Positions 8,419-16,651 are shown, counted from the first letter of the stretch. The stretch: 64,000 bases of DNA from CABZJG01 sp902512685 (GCA_051201605.1 CP179201.1:2976001-3040000), one strand, 5' to 3'. The notes: generated by a model from the sequence alone, not told the origin. Made by a program: numbers and translations.

Positions 8419-9801
8419 ATGGGACAGACGCTCTACCAGAAACTGCGGGCGGCACATAACGTGCGCAGTTTCGATGACGGTTCATCACTGATCTATATCG
8501 ACCGGATTATGCTTCATGAGCGGACCGGATCAATCGCATTGTCCAATATGATCGACGAGGGTCGCGAGATTATGGCTCCGGATATGGTATTCTCCACTAT
8601 CGACCACATCGTTGATACACAACCGGGCCGCCCAAACGGCACCCGCATGCCCGGCGGGCAAGTGTTTATTGACGAAATGCGGCGCACGACCCGTGAACTA
8701 GGCTTGCGCTTGTTTGACACCACGGATGCGCATCAAGGTATTGTGCACGTCATCGCCCCCGAACAGGGCATCGCCCTGCCCGGCATCACTATGGTCTGCC
8801 CCGACAGCCACACCTGCACGCTGGGGGGGCTTGGTGCGCTGGCATGGGGCATCGGATCGACTGATTGCGAACATGCGCTGGCCACCCGGACCTTGCGCAT
8901 CACCGCACACAAGCAGATGCGCATCACACTTGAGGGGGACCGCCCCAAATGGCTGACGGCAAAAGATATCATTATTCACCTGATAGGGCGCTTTGGTGCC
9001 GGTTTCGGGGCAGGTCATGTCATCGAATTTGCAGGACCCGCCATTAAGTCAATGGAGGTCGAGGAGCGGCTAACCCTCTGCAACATGGGTGTTGAGTTCG
9101 CGGCCTTTACCGCCCTCATCGCGCCTGACGCCAAAACGTTTGAATATGTCCGTGGCCGCCCGTTCTCCCCAAAGCCCGAGTACACCGCCGACGCCGAAGC
9201 ACAATGGGCCGCCCTTGTCAGCGACGTGGACGCTACGTTTGACACTGACATCAAGGTCGATATCTCGCGCATCGCACCCACAATCACGTGGGGCACAAGT
9301 CCCGAACACGCTGTCGCTATCGACGGTGACCTACCGCAAGCCGACCCATCGCTGGATGAGGTGTACCGCTATGTTGATCTGAACGCAGGCAAGCCGATGT
9401 TGGGCCAACCCATCGACGGCGCTTTCATCGGCTCTTGTACGAACAGTCGCCTCAGCGATCTGCGCCGCGCTGCCGACCTGTTGCGCAGGCAGCACGTGGC
9501 GAAAGGTGTGCGCGCTATCTGCGCGCCAGGGTCTATGGCTGTCAAACGCGCCGCAGAGGCCGAGGGCCTTGATAAGGTGTTTCGGGCCGCAGGATTTGAA
9601 TGGCATGAAGCGGGCTGCGCCTTCTGCTTTTATGCGGGTGGGGAAACCTTTGCGCCCGGCGCACGTGTCTTGTCGTCCACGAACCGCAACTTCGAGGGCC
9701 GCCAGGGCCCCGGCGTCAGAACTCACATTGCAAGCCCTGAAACCGTCGCATGGAGCGCGATCAACGGCTGCATCAGTGATGTCAGAAAGGCGCTGTCATG
9801 A
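8419..9801 (+). CDS. LeuC-like hydratase large subunit (aconitase superfamily, not classical isopropylmalate isomerase)
   Basis: A 460-residue [4Fe-4S] (de)hydratase large subunit. Cluster ligands are Cys340 (IGSCTNSR), Cys400 and Cys403 (GCAFCF), spaced as in E. coli LeuC (347/407/410). CPDSHTCTLGGLGALAWGIG at 128-147 and STNRNFEGRQG at 420-430 are family hallmarks. In LeuC the third motif reads GCSMCLGMNPD; here it is followed by FYAGGETFAPG, so the substrate-contact segment differs. This points to a hydratase of a substituted maleate/malate (2,3-dimethylmaleate and citraconate hydratases belong here) rather than leucine synthesis. The small subunit follows with an ATGA overlap. Context in a catabolic cluster supports this reading; the exact substrate is unknown. 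Confidence 0.82.
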   Translation: MGQTLYQKLRAAHNVRSFDDGSSLIYIDRIMLHERTGSIALSNMIDEGREIMAPDMVFSTIDHIVDTQPGRPNGTRMPGGQVFIDEMRRTTRELGLRLFDTTDAHQGIVHVIAPEQGIALPGITMVCPDSHTCTLGGLGALAWGIGSTDCEHALATRTLRITAHKQMRITLEGDRPKWLTAKDIIIHLIGRFGAGFGAGHVIEFAGPAIKSMEVEERLTLCNMGVEFAAFTALIAPDAKTFEYVRGRPFSPKPEYTADAEAQWAALVSDVDATFDTDIKVDISRIAPTITWGTSPEHAVAIDGDLPQADPSLDEVYRYVDLNAGKPMLGQPIDGAFIGSCTNSRLSDLRRAADLLRRQHVAKGVRAICAPGSMAVKRAAEAEGLDKVFRAAGFEWHEAGCAFCFYAGGETFAPGARVLSSTNRNFEGRQGPGVRTHIASPETVAWSAINGCISDVRKALS

Positions 9802-10418
9802 GAGCATTTACCCAGCACCGTGGCGTGGCATTGCCGCTTATGACCGAAAACATCAACACTGACGTGATCATCCCCTCAAGAGAGATGCTGCGCGTCTCAA
9901 AGGCCGGGCTTGCTGATGGGTTATTCGCCAACATCCGTTATACGAACGGCAAACGGCAACCTGACACTAACTTTCTTCTCAACCAAACTGACTATTCGAA
10001 TGCGTCCATCTTGCTTTTGGGGCGCAATGCAGGCTGCGGGTCGTCACGTGAACATGCAGTTTGGGCCCTTTGGGATTACGGATTTCGCGTTGTCATTGCT
10101 GAAAGTTTCGCGTCGATTTTTTTTGATAATTGCGTGGCCAACGGCATCTTGCCCGTTGTTTTACCTCAGGACAATCTCAACCGTATTTCGAATGCGGTGC
10201 GGTCAGATCCTCAGTTAAATCAAATAGAAGTAGACTTGGCCCAAAGCACGGTAAAGGTAGAGCGAGACAGCTTCCTATTTGAAATTCGAGGACTTGCTCG
10301 GCGCATGCTGGAACATGGGCTGTCTCCAATCGACCTAACAATGGAAAATCGCAATATCATTGAGGCGTTTGAAAAAGAGGATGCCACAAAACGACCTTGG
10401 TTGTACGCACCACCGTAA
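9798..10418 (+). CDS. LeuD-like hydratase small subunit
   Basis: A 206-residue swivelling domain partner of the preceding LeuC-like subunit. TENINTDVIIPSREM (16-30) is the N-terminal motif, and GRNAGCGSSREHAVWALWDYG (75-95) is the active-site loop with the catalytic Ser-Arg, followed by AESFASIFFDNCVANGILPV. Length and order match LeuD. Its start overlaps the large-subunit stop (ATGA), typical of obligate partners. From roughly base 10,130 onward the coding sequence becomes visibly richer in A and T than the genes before it. About 200 bases without a recognisable gene follow. Confidence 0.85.
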   Translation: MRAFTQHRGVALPLMTENINTDVIIPSREMLRVSKAGLADGLFANIRYTNGKRQPDTNFLLNQTDYSNASILLLGRNAGCGSSREHAVWALWDYGFRVVIAESFASIFFDNCVANGILPVVLPQDNLNRISNAVRSDPQLNQIEVDLAQSTVKVERDSFLFEIRGLARRMLEHGLSPIDLTMENRNIIEAFEKEDATKRPWLYAPP

Positions 10419-10625
10419 CTTAGGATGTCGTAAAACGATCGCACAAGAACAATTATTGCACTGCTCGGACCGGCAAACTTACCCCACAGCAGAAGGGGGA
10501 GAGAGGCTAAAGAATTCACAAAATAAGATTGTATATATTGAGTAACTTCAAAAATTAAAAACAATGGTTGACGAAAAGCGTCTGAGCCTGTCATCCTCAT
10601 CGAATTCTAGCGCTGGAGAGACAAT

Positions 10626-11513
10626 TTGGAAATCCGTTATCATAATCGATACCCTTTTTCTGCGCTGAGCGAACGTCCAGTTTATGATTGGCCAGAAGGC
10701 AAACGTTTAGCAATCTGCATATGCAATAATATCGAATGGTTTTCGTTTATGACTGGTCTTGGCAGCGACCACACACTTTCAAGCGCGCCACAGACCACGC
10801 GCAACTATGCCTGGCGTGATTACGGGAACAGGGTGGGTTTATGGTATTTGTTTGATTTGCTCGACGAACTTAGAATACCCGCCTCACACAATATTAACGC
10901 AAAAGTGCTGGAATATTGCCCTCAGATCATAAAACGCATTCAGCTTCGAGGTGATGAAGTTATTGGCCATGGCATCACTAATTCAGAGCGTCAAGACATT
11001 ATGGATGAAGAAGCCGAACACACAATGATTACTCGAACCACTGATAGTATAAAAAAGCATTTTGGCACATCGCCCAAAGGTTGGTTGGGGCCTTATATTG
11101 TACAATCTAATGTTACACTAGATCTGCTAAAAGAAGCCGGATATTCCTACGTGCTTGATTGGCCCGCCGACGATCAGCCTTTCTGGATGAACACTCGTTC
11201 CGGCCCACTTTTGTCGATACCATATTCAATTGAACTCAATGATAGCCCAGCACAGGTCTTCCGGCATCACACGGGGCGCGAATTTGAAGAAATGATTATC
11301 GACCACTTCGACGAAATGCTCCGACAGTCTAACAAATATCCACTAGTGTTTAACATAGCTTTGCACCCTTTCATTGTTGGCCAGCCGTTTCGATTAGCCG
11401 CTCTGAGGCGTGCTCTCGAACATGTCCTGAAAAACCGTGAGGATTTGTGGCTCACTACACCTAGCGGTATCGCAGAGCACATTTCAAGACTCCCGAAAGG
11501 AACCGTTGTTTGA
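10626..11513 (+). CDS. Polysaccharide-deacetylase-fold hydrolase (PuuE allantoinase / cyclic imidase-like)
   Basis: A 295-residue NodB-fold protein without signal peptide. It resembles the cytoplasmic PuuE-type branch rather than cell-wall deacetylases: FSALSERPVYDWPEGKRLA, NNIEWFSF, YGNRVGLWYLFDLLDELRIPA, then VIGHGITNSERQD near residues 117-129 and GWLGPYI. Members of this branch include allantoinase PuuE and a cyclic imide hydrolase, enzymes that open five-membered C-N rings, which fits the hydantoinase cluster. The start is a TTG at 10626 with GGAG seven bases upstream; no in-frame ATG fits. The gene is more AT-rich than the first part of the cluster and is the last plus-strand gene before the mobile region, so it may have been recruited separately. 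Confidence 0.78.
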   Translation: MEIRYHNRYPFSALSERPVYDWPEGKRLAICICNNIEWFSFMTGLGSDHTLSSAPQTTRNYAWRDYGNRVGLWYLFDLLDELRIPASHNINAKVLEYCPQIIKRIQLRGDEVIGHGITNSERQDIMDEEAEHTMITRTTDSIKKHFGTSPKGWLGPYIVQSNVTLDLLKEAGYSYVLDWPADDQPFWMNTRSGPLLSIPYSIELNDSPAQVFRHHTGREFEEMIIDHFDEMLRQSNKYPLVFNIALHPFIVGQPFRLAALRRALEHVLKNREDLWLTTPSGIAEHISRLPKGTVV

Positions 11514-12015
11514 ATTACGAGTTTTAGCCTGATCCAATTTTGCACTAATTCAGTACTGTGCGGGTCGTGGAATTATAGAATTTTGAGGGTACATATGCCC
11601 CAACAACACCTCAACTTGCCTTATCCTCGTGATAATCTCTTCTTGCTTGGTCTTTTCCGTCCAGTCTGAAAATGGAACGTTGGAACGCCACCACATTGTG
11701 CGCGCAGAGAACCGCAGGCATTTGTCTTACATGTACACGCGTAGCGAGGCGGAAATGGGATTTCGCAATTAATCGCTTTTCAGTAGGTGCTAGAAGACGA
11801 TTTAAAACTCGCATCGGGTTGCTAGCGCAGCCTAATTTTACGCCTCCAATTTCTGGCGCCAAGGTACTCGCAGACGCATCCATTTCAGCATCGGCAGCCT
11901 AACCTTTGACAGCTCCTCTTCGGACTGGACTTTTGTTTTGCCGTAAGCCTGTGTGTTGATGTGCCCGAATGCCCTCGGGCTTTGCTCAGTGAGCGAAGTC
12001 AAAGGGAGTAAGGAC
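11514..12015. other. 502-base gap without a supportable gene
   Basis: Short open frames exist on both strands (for example 11672-11902 plus and 11611-11883 minus), but neither has a convincing ribosome binding site or a family I recognise. It may contain decayed mobile-element sequence, since the serine recombinase cassette starts immediately after. A small inverted repeat GCCCGA/TCGGGC lies at 11963-11968/11975-11980, just upstream of the DUF2924 gene. Confidence 0.4.
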
Positions 12016-12411
12016 ATGGGAATTGATATAGCTGCATTGGACACAGCGGGCCGCGATGAACTTTTGGAGCACTGGCGGTCTTTGATTGGAAGGCCGCCGC
12101 CCAAGCATATCAGCCGCAGCCTGCTGATCCAGATAATAGCTTTTGAACTGCAATCAAAGCAACACAGGGGCTTCTCCAAAAGGCTGAGCCAGCGCCTCAA
12201 ACGCGCAGCGCTGCGCGATGTTATGCGGCCCGCCTTTAAACCCGGTAGCAGCTTTGTGCGCGAGTACCGCGGGAAGACCCATATTGTTGAGGTGGGAGAG
12301 GATGGCTGCTTTGCTTGGAACGCGCAGCGCTTCAAGTCCCTGTCTCATACGGCCCGCGCTATTACCGGCTATAACGTATCGGGCTTTAAGTTCTTTGGAG
12401 TGAAGCCATGA
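12016..12411 (+). CDS. DUF2924 family protein
   Basis: A 131-residue small basic protein of the DUF2924 family, recognised by the ELLEHWRSLIGRPPPKHISRSLL stretch, the basic RGFSKRLSQRLKRAAL segment and the C-terminal PGSSFVREYRGKTHIVEV-type strand followed by ARAITGYNVSGFKFFG. These proteins typically sit directly before a large serine recombinase in alphaproteobacterial mobile elements and may bind DNA; the function is not established to my knowledge. I start it at ATG 12016, with GGAG seven bases upstream, rather than at an ATG 63 bases earlier that lacks one. Its stop overlaps the recombinase start (ATGA), so the two are co-translated. Confidence 0.85.
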   Translation: MGIDIAALDTAGRDELLEHWRSLIGRPPPKHISRSLLIQIIAFELQSKQHRGFSKRLSQRLKRAALRDVMRPAFKPGSSFVREYRGKTHIVEVGEDGCFAWNAQRFKSLSHTARAITGYNVSGFKFFGVKP

Positions 12412-14012
12412 ACGGGCTGGGGCGGCCAAGCGTGCGCGCAGTTGTCTATACCCGCAAAAGCTCAGAGGAAGGCTTGGATCAAGAGTTCAATTCCCTTGAT
12501 GCTCAATATGAAGCCTGCACCGCCTATATAGCCTCACAACGCCATGAAGGCTGGAAGCTGGTCAAACAACGCTTTGATGATGGTGGTGTCTCAGGCGGGA
12601 CCATGGACCGCCCTGCCCTCAAGGCTCTGTTGGATGAGGTTGATAAAGGCCTCATAGATATGATCGTGGTCTATAAGATAGATCGCCTTACAAGATCGCT
12701 GTCAGACTTCGCCCGCCTTATAGAGCGATTGGAGAAAGCTGGCTGTTCATTTGTATCAGTCACCCAATCGTTCAATACCTCCAGCTCCATGGGAAGATTA
12801 ACCCTGAATGTCTTATTATCCTTCGCTCAGTTTGAGCGTGAAGTCACAGCTGAACGTATCCGCGATAAAATAGCGGCTTCTAAAAAGAAGGGCATGTGGA
12901 TGGGCGGCATGGTTCCGTGGGGCTACCAGGTTCATTCAGACCCCAAAGTTCAATCTTTGGAACCGCACCCCCAAAACGCGCCAGATATCCAACGCGTCTT
13001 TGATCTTTATGAGGAGTTGGGGTGTTTGAGCAAACTCAAGCGGGAAGTCGATCAGCTTTGGCCTAACCGCAGCTACAGCCGCGGCCGTCTTCATAATATT
13101 CTGCGCAACCCCATCTACATTGGAAAGGTCAGGCATAAGTCCGATGTCTATGATGGCCTCCATGAGGCCATCATAGCGCAGGAACAATTTGATCGGGTGC
13201 AACAGCAGATGCAGCTGAAGTCCGTGATCAAGCGCGGCACCCATCACTCCCGCGGCCCCTCTGCCTTTTTGGTTGGTAAGGTCTTTGATGAGACAGGAGA
13301 TAGGTTAACACCCTCCAAAACCCGTAAGAACGGGCGCTCCATCCGGTATTACTACTCCAACCGCTTAATTACCAAAGGCGCTGATCCAACAGGCTGGCGG
13401 CTTAGGGCCGATATGATGGAGGAGGCTCTTCAGGACATGGTAAAGCAACGGTTAGGGCGAAGACTACACAGGATGCAGATTGCACCTCTGATGAAGCCTC
13501 ATGACGTAAATAGAGCTATTCAGGCATTAGAACGGTTGAGTATCGATCAAGTGCTCAGGTTGATTGCGCGTGTAGATTTGAGCAATTCTGTCCTGGCGAT
13601 TAAAATCGATCACGAGGCCTTGGTAAATCATCTCGGTATAAACACAGATGATCTCGATCATGATTATCTCAGTTTTGAACAACCGGTGACATTCCAAAGA
13701 CGCAGTAATGGCACCAAGATGGTTTGGGCCAGCTATAAGAGCGGGCCCAACCACGCTTTGATCCGCGCTATCGTACAATCACGAACTTGGGTGGAAAAAC
13801 TAAAGGCTGGCAAGAGCGTTTCAGACATCACAGCGTCAGAGGGCATTTCTGAGGGGCGGTTGTGGAAGCGTATTCGCCTGGCCTTTCTCTCACCCAAGCT
13901 CGTTACTGCCATATTGGATGGCACCACCAATCAGGAGCTAACAATAAACAAGCTATCAGCCAAGGATATCCCCCTCAAATGGGAGGAGCAGAAGGCACAG
14001 TTTCTCTGTTAA
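12408..14012 (+). CDS. Large serine recombinase (resolvase/invertase N-domain, recombinase domain)
   Basis: A 534-residue site-specific recombinase. The catalytic N-domain shows VVYTRKSSEEGL at 12-23 (YxRxS with nucleophile Ser18), NSLDAQYEACTAYI, and VYKIDRLTRSLSDF near 86-99. RLTLNVLLSFAQFEREVTAERIRDK is the long E helix. The recombinase domain follows (PWGYQ, RNPIYIGKVRHKSDVYDG-type segment, HHSRGPSAFLVGKVF), then a C-terminal part with an HTH-like ASEGISEGRLWKRIRLAFL. Such enzymes integrate and excise phages or genomic islands. Here it stands with only DUF2924 and no obvious cargo, so it looks like the remnant end of a larger element. A set of 12-base direct repeats starts two bases after its stop. 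Confidence 0.9.
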   Translation: MNGLGRPSVRAVVYTRKSSEEGLDQEFNSLDAQYEACTAYIASQRHEGWKLVKQRFDDGGVSGGTMDRPALKALLDEVDKGLIDMIVVYKIDRLTRSLSDFARLIERLEKAGCSFVSVTQSFNTSSSMGRLTLNVLLSFAQFEREVTAERIRDKIAASKKKGMWMGGMVPWGYQVHSDPKVQSLEPHPQNAPDIQRVFDLYEELGCLSKLKREVDQLWPNRSYSRGRLHNILRNPIYIGKVRHKSDVYDGLHEAIIAQEQFDRVQQQMQLKSVIKRGTHHSRGPSAFLVGKVFDETGDRLTPSKTRKNGRSIRYYYSNRLITKGADPTGWRLRADMMEEALQDMVKQRLGRRLHRMQIAPLMKPHDVNRAIQALERLSIDQVLRLIARVDLSNSVLAIKIDHEALVNHLGINTDDLDHDYLSFEQPVTFQRRSNGTKMVWASYKSGPNHALIRAIVQSRTWVEKLKAGKSVSDITASEGISEGRLWKRIRLAFLSPKLVTAILDGTTNQELTINKLSAKDIPLKWEEQKAQFLC

Positions 14013-14013
14013 A

Positions 14014-14158
14014 TTCCCTGTTAATCGGAATTAAGTTCCCTGTTATTTTTAGCACCCACGCCCAAAACCCCAATGGAACATGGGGATTTATGAAACCTGC
14101 AATTTAAAAACAAAAATATTCCCTGTTAATTTCCCTGTTAATTCCAAAAAACAGGGAA
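14014..14158. repeat. Cluster of TTCCCTGTTAAT repeats behind the serine recombinase
   Basis: TTCCCTGTTAAT occurs at 14014-14025, 14119-14130 and 14131-14142, a shortened copy TTCCCTGTTAT at 14036-14046, and an inverted copy AACAGGGAA at 14150-14158. The last direct copy and the inverted copy can pair over 9 bp with a 10-base loop. Iterated sites of this kind beside a recombinase could be recombinase or accessory-protein binding sites, or a terminator; which is unknown. Confidence 0.75.
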
Positions 14159-14315
14159 AACCCACCCTCGACAAATGAGCTTCTGAGTAAAGGCTAAAAA
14201 TCAGCCAATATCTCAGCCTCAAACAAAGCCTCACGCAAAGCGCGCGCTTGTATATCGCTGAAACAACGCAGAACATCAGAACATTTTGGGTAGCTGTACC
14301 AGCCGCAAAAGGAGG

Positions 14316-14329
14316 TGGCGGAGACGAAG
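14316..14329. other. Probable distal attachment site (tRNA-Ser 3'-end copy)
   Basis: The 14 bases TGGCGGAGACGAAG are identical to the CCA-proximal end of the tRNA-Ser gene at 24840. They are embedded in a perfect 9-bp inverted repeat (GGTGGCGGA at 14314-14322, TCCGCCACC at 14330-14338). The match is short, so the assignment as an att site rests also on its position 130 bases ahead of the integrase and on the matching terminal repeats. Confidence 0.55.
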
Positions 14330-14447
14330 TCCGCCACCATTAATTCCAGTAAAATCTTAAGTGACATATTTTTATATTGTTTTTCAGTGTATTATCTCTT
14401 TCTTAGTCCATTAAAATCCAGTAAGATAGAATGAAATCCACAGCTTT

Positions 14448-14471
14448 TTGGGGGGCCAACTGGGGGGCCAA
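14448..14471. repeat. Paired direct repeats at the integrase start (probable integrase arm sites)
   Basis: TTGGGGGGCCAA (14448-14459) and CTGGGGGGCCAA (14460-14471) sit directly against the integrase ATG. The same pair recurs at 22924-22947 at the other end of the element. By analogy with phage arm-type sites they are candidate binding sites for the integrase N-terminal domain, and the left pair would also allow autorepression. Confidence 0.65.
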
Positions 14472-15638
14472 ATGAAACTCACTACTAAATTTATTGAAAG
14501 CGTTAGCACTGCAGGGAAATACTATGACCAGAATGGTTTATTTCTGCATGTAAGGCCTAGCGGAGCAAAGAAGTGGCTTCAGCGTTACACATTCAATGGC
14601 TGTAGAAGAGAGATTGGTTTAGGCAGCGCAAAGATTGTTTCTGTAGCTGTTGCCAGAAAGAAGGCTCACCACAACCTTATACTTGTTAGCGAGGGTAAAG
14701 ACCCGATCGTAGAAAAAGCACAAGATAAAGTTATTCCAATTTTTGAAAAAGCAGCACGGGAAGTCTATGAAGCAAACCGCTCAACATGGCGAAATGCCAA
14801 ACACGCAGCCCAGTTTATTACCACATTAGAAACCTATGCATTTCCAGTGATTGGAAAGATGCCTGTGGATGAGATTAATACATCTCATATCCTGGAAATC
14901 CTGTCACCAATTTGGGTAACGAAACAAGAAACGGCCAAACGGGTTCGGCAAAGACTTTCCACCGTTTTAAAGCTCTGTGTTGCAAAACAATGGCGGCTTG
15001 ATGATCCTGCTGACATTGCAATTCGTCAGGCCTTACCGCGACAATCCAAGAAGGTAATGCATAGAAAGAGCATCAGCTATAATGATGTGGCGGATTTTCT
15101 TGGGACAGTGTCTAGCTCATCCGCAGGAAAAAGCACCAAGCTCGGCTTAGAGTTCCTTGTATTAACCGCAACACGATCTGGTGAGGTCCGCAATGCTAGG
15201 TGGGGTGAAATAGATGGCGACCTCTGGACAATACCTGCCGAGCGCATGAAGGCAGGGGTTGCGCATAGGGTACCCCTTTCTGCTCGGTGTCTTGAAATAC
15301 TGGAGGAAGCAAAACAAATCAGCCAAGGCTCTGAGTTTATTTTTGAAGGCATTAAAAAGGACAAGCCTTTATCTGAAAATACATTCAATAAATTAATAAA
15401 GGAACTGGGACTGGCAGTTCACGCTCATGGATTCAGAACGTCCTTCAGGACTTGGACGCAGGAAAAGACTAATTATCCAAGAGAGATTGCTGAATTTGCA
15501 TTGGCTCATGCACTAAAGGATAATTCAGAGGCAGCTTATGCGCGATCTGATTTGCTGGAAAAGAGAGCTGAAATGATGGAAGCATGGGCGCAGTTTATCA
15601 GTTCTAATGCTACTGATGTTATCCATATTCGAGCGTGA
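14472..15638 (+). CDS. int: Tyrosine recombinase / phage-type integrase
   Basis: A 388-residue integrase with a DUF4102-like arm-binding domain (residues 1-80, LTTKFIESVSTAGKYYDQNG and ARKKAHHNLI), a SAM-like core-binding domain (about 90-190) and a catalytic domain. Catalytic residues visible are Arg235 (LTATRSGEVR), His319 and Arg322 (HGFRTSFRTW), His346 (ALAHAL) and the nucleophile Tyr356 (AYARSD). I chose ATG 14472; a longer TTG start at 14448 would run through the TGGGGGGCCA direct repeats. The enzyme should recombine the element with the 3' end of tRNA-Ser. All catalytic residues are present, so it may still be active. Confidence 0.92.
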   Translation: MKLTTKFIESVSTAGKYYDQNGLFLHVRPSGAKKWLQRYTFNGCRREIGLGSAKIVSVAVARKKAHHNLILVSEGKDPIVEKAQDKVIPIFEKAAREVYEANRSTWRNAKHAAQFITTLETYAFPVIGKMPVDEINTSHILEILSPIWVTKQETAKRVRQRLSTVLKLCVAKQWRLDDPADIAIRQALPRQSKKVMHRKSISYNDVADFLGTVSSSSAGKSTKLGLEFLVLTATRSGEVRNARWGEIDGDLWTIPAERMKAGVAHRVPLSARCLEILEEAKQISQGSEFIFEGIKKDKPLSENTFNKLIKELGLAVHAHGFRTSFRTWTQEKTNYPREIAEFALAHALKDNSEAAYARSDLLEKRAEMMEAWAQFISSNATDVIHIRA

Positions 15639-15640
15639 TC

Positions 15641-16198
15641 ATGAGCGATAATTTTGAACAAGCCGTAGAATATATTTATGATTACTTGTATCATCTTTAC
15701 GATAAGGGAATTACCCGCAAAGACATTGAAAGCATGAGCCGATCCGAGATGCTTCGTGTATTTGATGATGATTTTAATTGGCATGACGCGCTTGAAAATT
15801 CGGATTCAGATTACGATGCATATGACAGTTTGAAACGGCACTGCGCGTTTAAGATACGAACTGAGCAGCACTTACATAGAAGATTAAAAGAGTGGATAGC
15901 GCTTGTGCTTGAGGATCGACAGCCTCCACCCAAGCGAGAATATCGGGCAAAGAAAACTGGTAAAGAGCATAATTTTTTACTGGCAGCGCTAGTAAAAGAA
16001 GTATCACTTAAGTACAAACTCAAGCCGATGAGAAACGCGGCAGCTAAAGTTAAACGCAGCGCATGTGATGCCGTTTCGACGGCAATAAATCAATTACCTC
16101 CAGAACGGCGTTTAAAGCCTGCATCCTACTCAAGACTTGCGGAATCTTATCTTCATGCCGTTAAAGTAGGGCATTTTTCGGAACTGATCTTAAGCTAA
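15641..16198 (+). CDS. Hypothetical protein of element A
   Basis: A 185-residue protein of unknown function starting at ATG 15641, three bases after the integrase stop (a GTG at 15635 overlapping the stop is an alternative). The N-terminal third is acidic and aromatic (EYIYDYLYHLYDKG, DDDFNWHDAL, DSDYDAYDSL); the middle is basic (QPPPKREYRAKKTGKE), followed by helices rich in Lys and Ala. There is no signal peptide or membrane segment. Being translationally close to int, it could be an accessory of integration or replication, but I recognise no family. Confidence 0.7.
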   Translation: MSDNFEQAVEYIYDYLYHLYDKGITRKDIESMSRSEMLRVFDDDFNWHDALENSDSDYDAYDSLKRHCAFKIRTEQHLHRRLKEWIALVLEDRQPPPKREYRAKKTGKEHNFLLAALVKEVSLKYKLKPMRNAAAKVKRSACDAVSTAINQLPPERRLKPASYSRLAESYLHAVKVGHFSELILS

Positions 16199-16269
16199 AG
16201 AACAGTATATGACAGGAGAATAACGGACATTTACATCTCGGATCATCTAGCAACCAAATAGGTGTAAAC

Positions 16270-16464
16270 ATGATCAAAAGAATGTACCGACTTCCCGAAG
16301 TCATGAAGCTAACTGGCTTATCGCGCTCAAGCATCTATCTTCGCATTTCCACTGATGAGTTTCCAAAGCCAGTCAAGATTGGCCGCCGTGCCGTAGGATG
16401 GCCAGAGGACAGCATCATTGCTTGGCAATCGAAAATTATGGAGGCGAGAGATGAACGTGCTTAG
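16270..16464 (+). CDS. AlpA-family transcriptional regulator
   Basis: A 64-residue winged-helix/MerR-like HTH protein. MYRLPEVMKLTGLSRSSIYLRI, EFPKPVKIG and AVGWPEDSIIAWQ give the typical AlpA pattern seen in P4-like satellites, where AlpA controls excision or integrase expression. The next gene starts inside its last codons, so they form an operon. Confidence 0.88.
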   Translation: MIKRMYRLPEVMKLTGLSRSSIYLRISTDEFPKPVKIGRRAVGWPEDSIIAWQSKIMEARDERA

Positions 16465-16651
16465 TGCCTCTCAAGTCGCAGCAAAGACTTCAATGTCCGT
16501 ATCCAACATTCGGAGAATGGTTCGTGAAGGTAAATTTCCACCACCTTTTGCACTGACAGAAAACCGCCAAGGTTGGCTCGAACAAGATGTGAATGAGTGG
16601 ATCAGTGAGTGTGTGCGCAAGCATCACGCGGGAGGTAAGTATGCAAGATAG
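16451..16651 (+). CDS. Second small AlpA/excisionase-like HTH protein
   Basis: A 66-residue protein beginning at ATG 16451, overlapping the end of the AlpA gene. VLSASQVAAKTSMSVSNIRRM followed by VREGKFPPPFAL and GWLEQDVNEWISE is the same fold pattern as AlpA, with a basic tail (RKHHAGGKYAR). Two consecutive AlpA-like proteins suggest one regulator and one excisionase (directionality factor). A start further upstream at 16418 is possible but would overlap AlpA heavily. Confidence 0.75.
   Translation: MNVLSASQVAAKTSMSVSNIRRMVREGKFPPPFALTENRQGWLEQDVNEWISECVRKHHAGGKYAR

Noticed and set aside
8419..10418. Annotation as leucine-biosynthetic leuC/leuD
   Set aside because: The substrate segment differs from LeuC and the neighbours are catabolic; kept as LeuCD-like only.
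11838..12335. Minus-strand open frame overlapping the DUF2924 gene
   Set aside because: It is antisense to a recognisable gene that is coupled to the recombinase; no motif of its own.
14014..14158. TTCCCTGTTAAT repeats considered as replication iterons
   Set aside because: They lie behind a recombinase, not near the RepA-like gene 2.7 kb away, and one copy is inverted; a recombination-linked role is more likely, though not shown.
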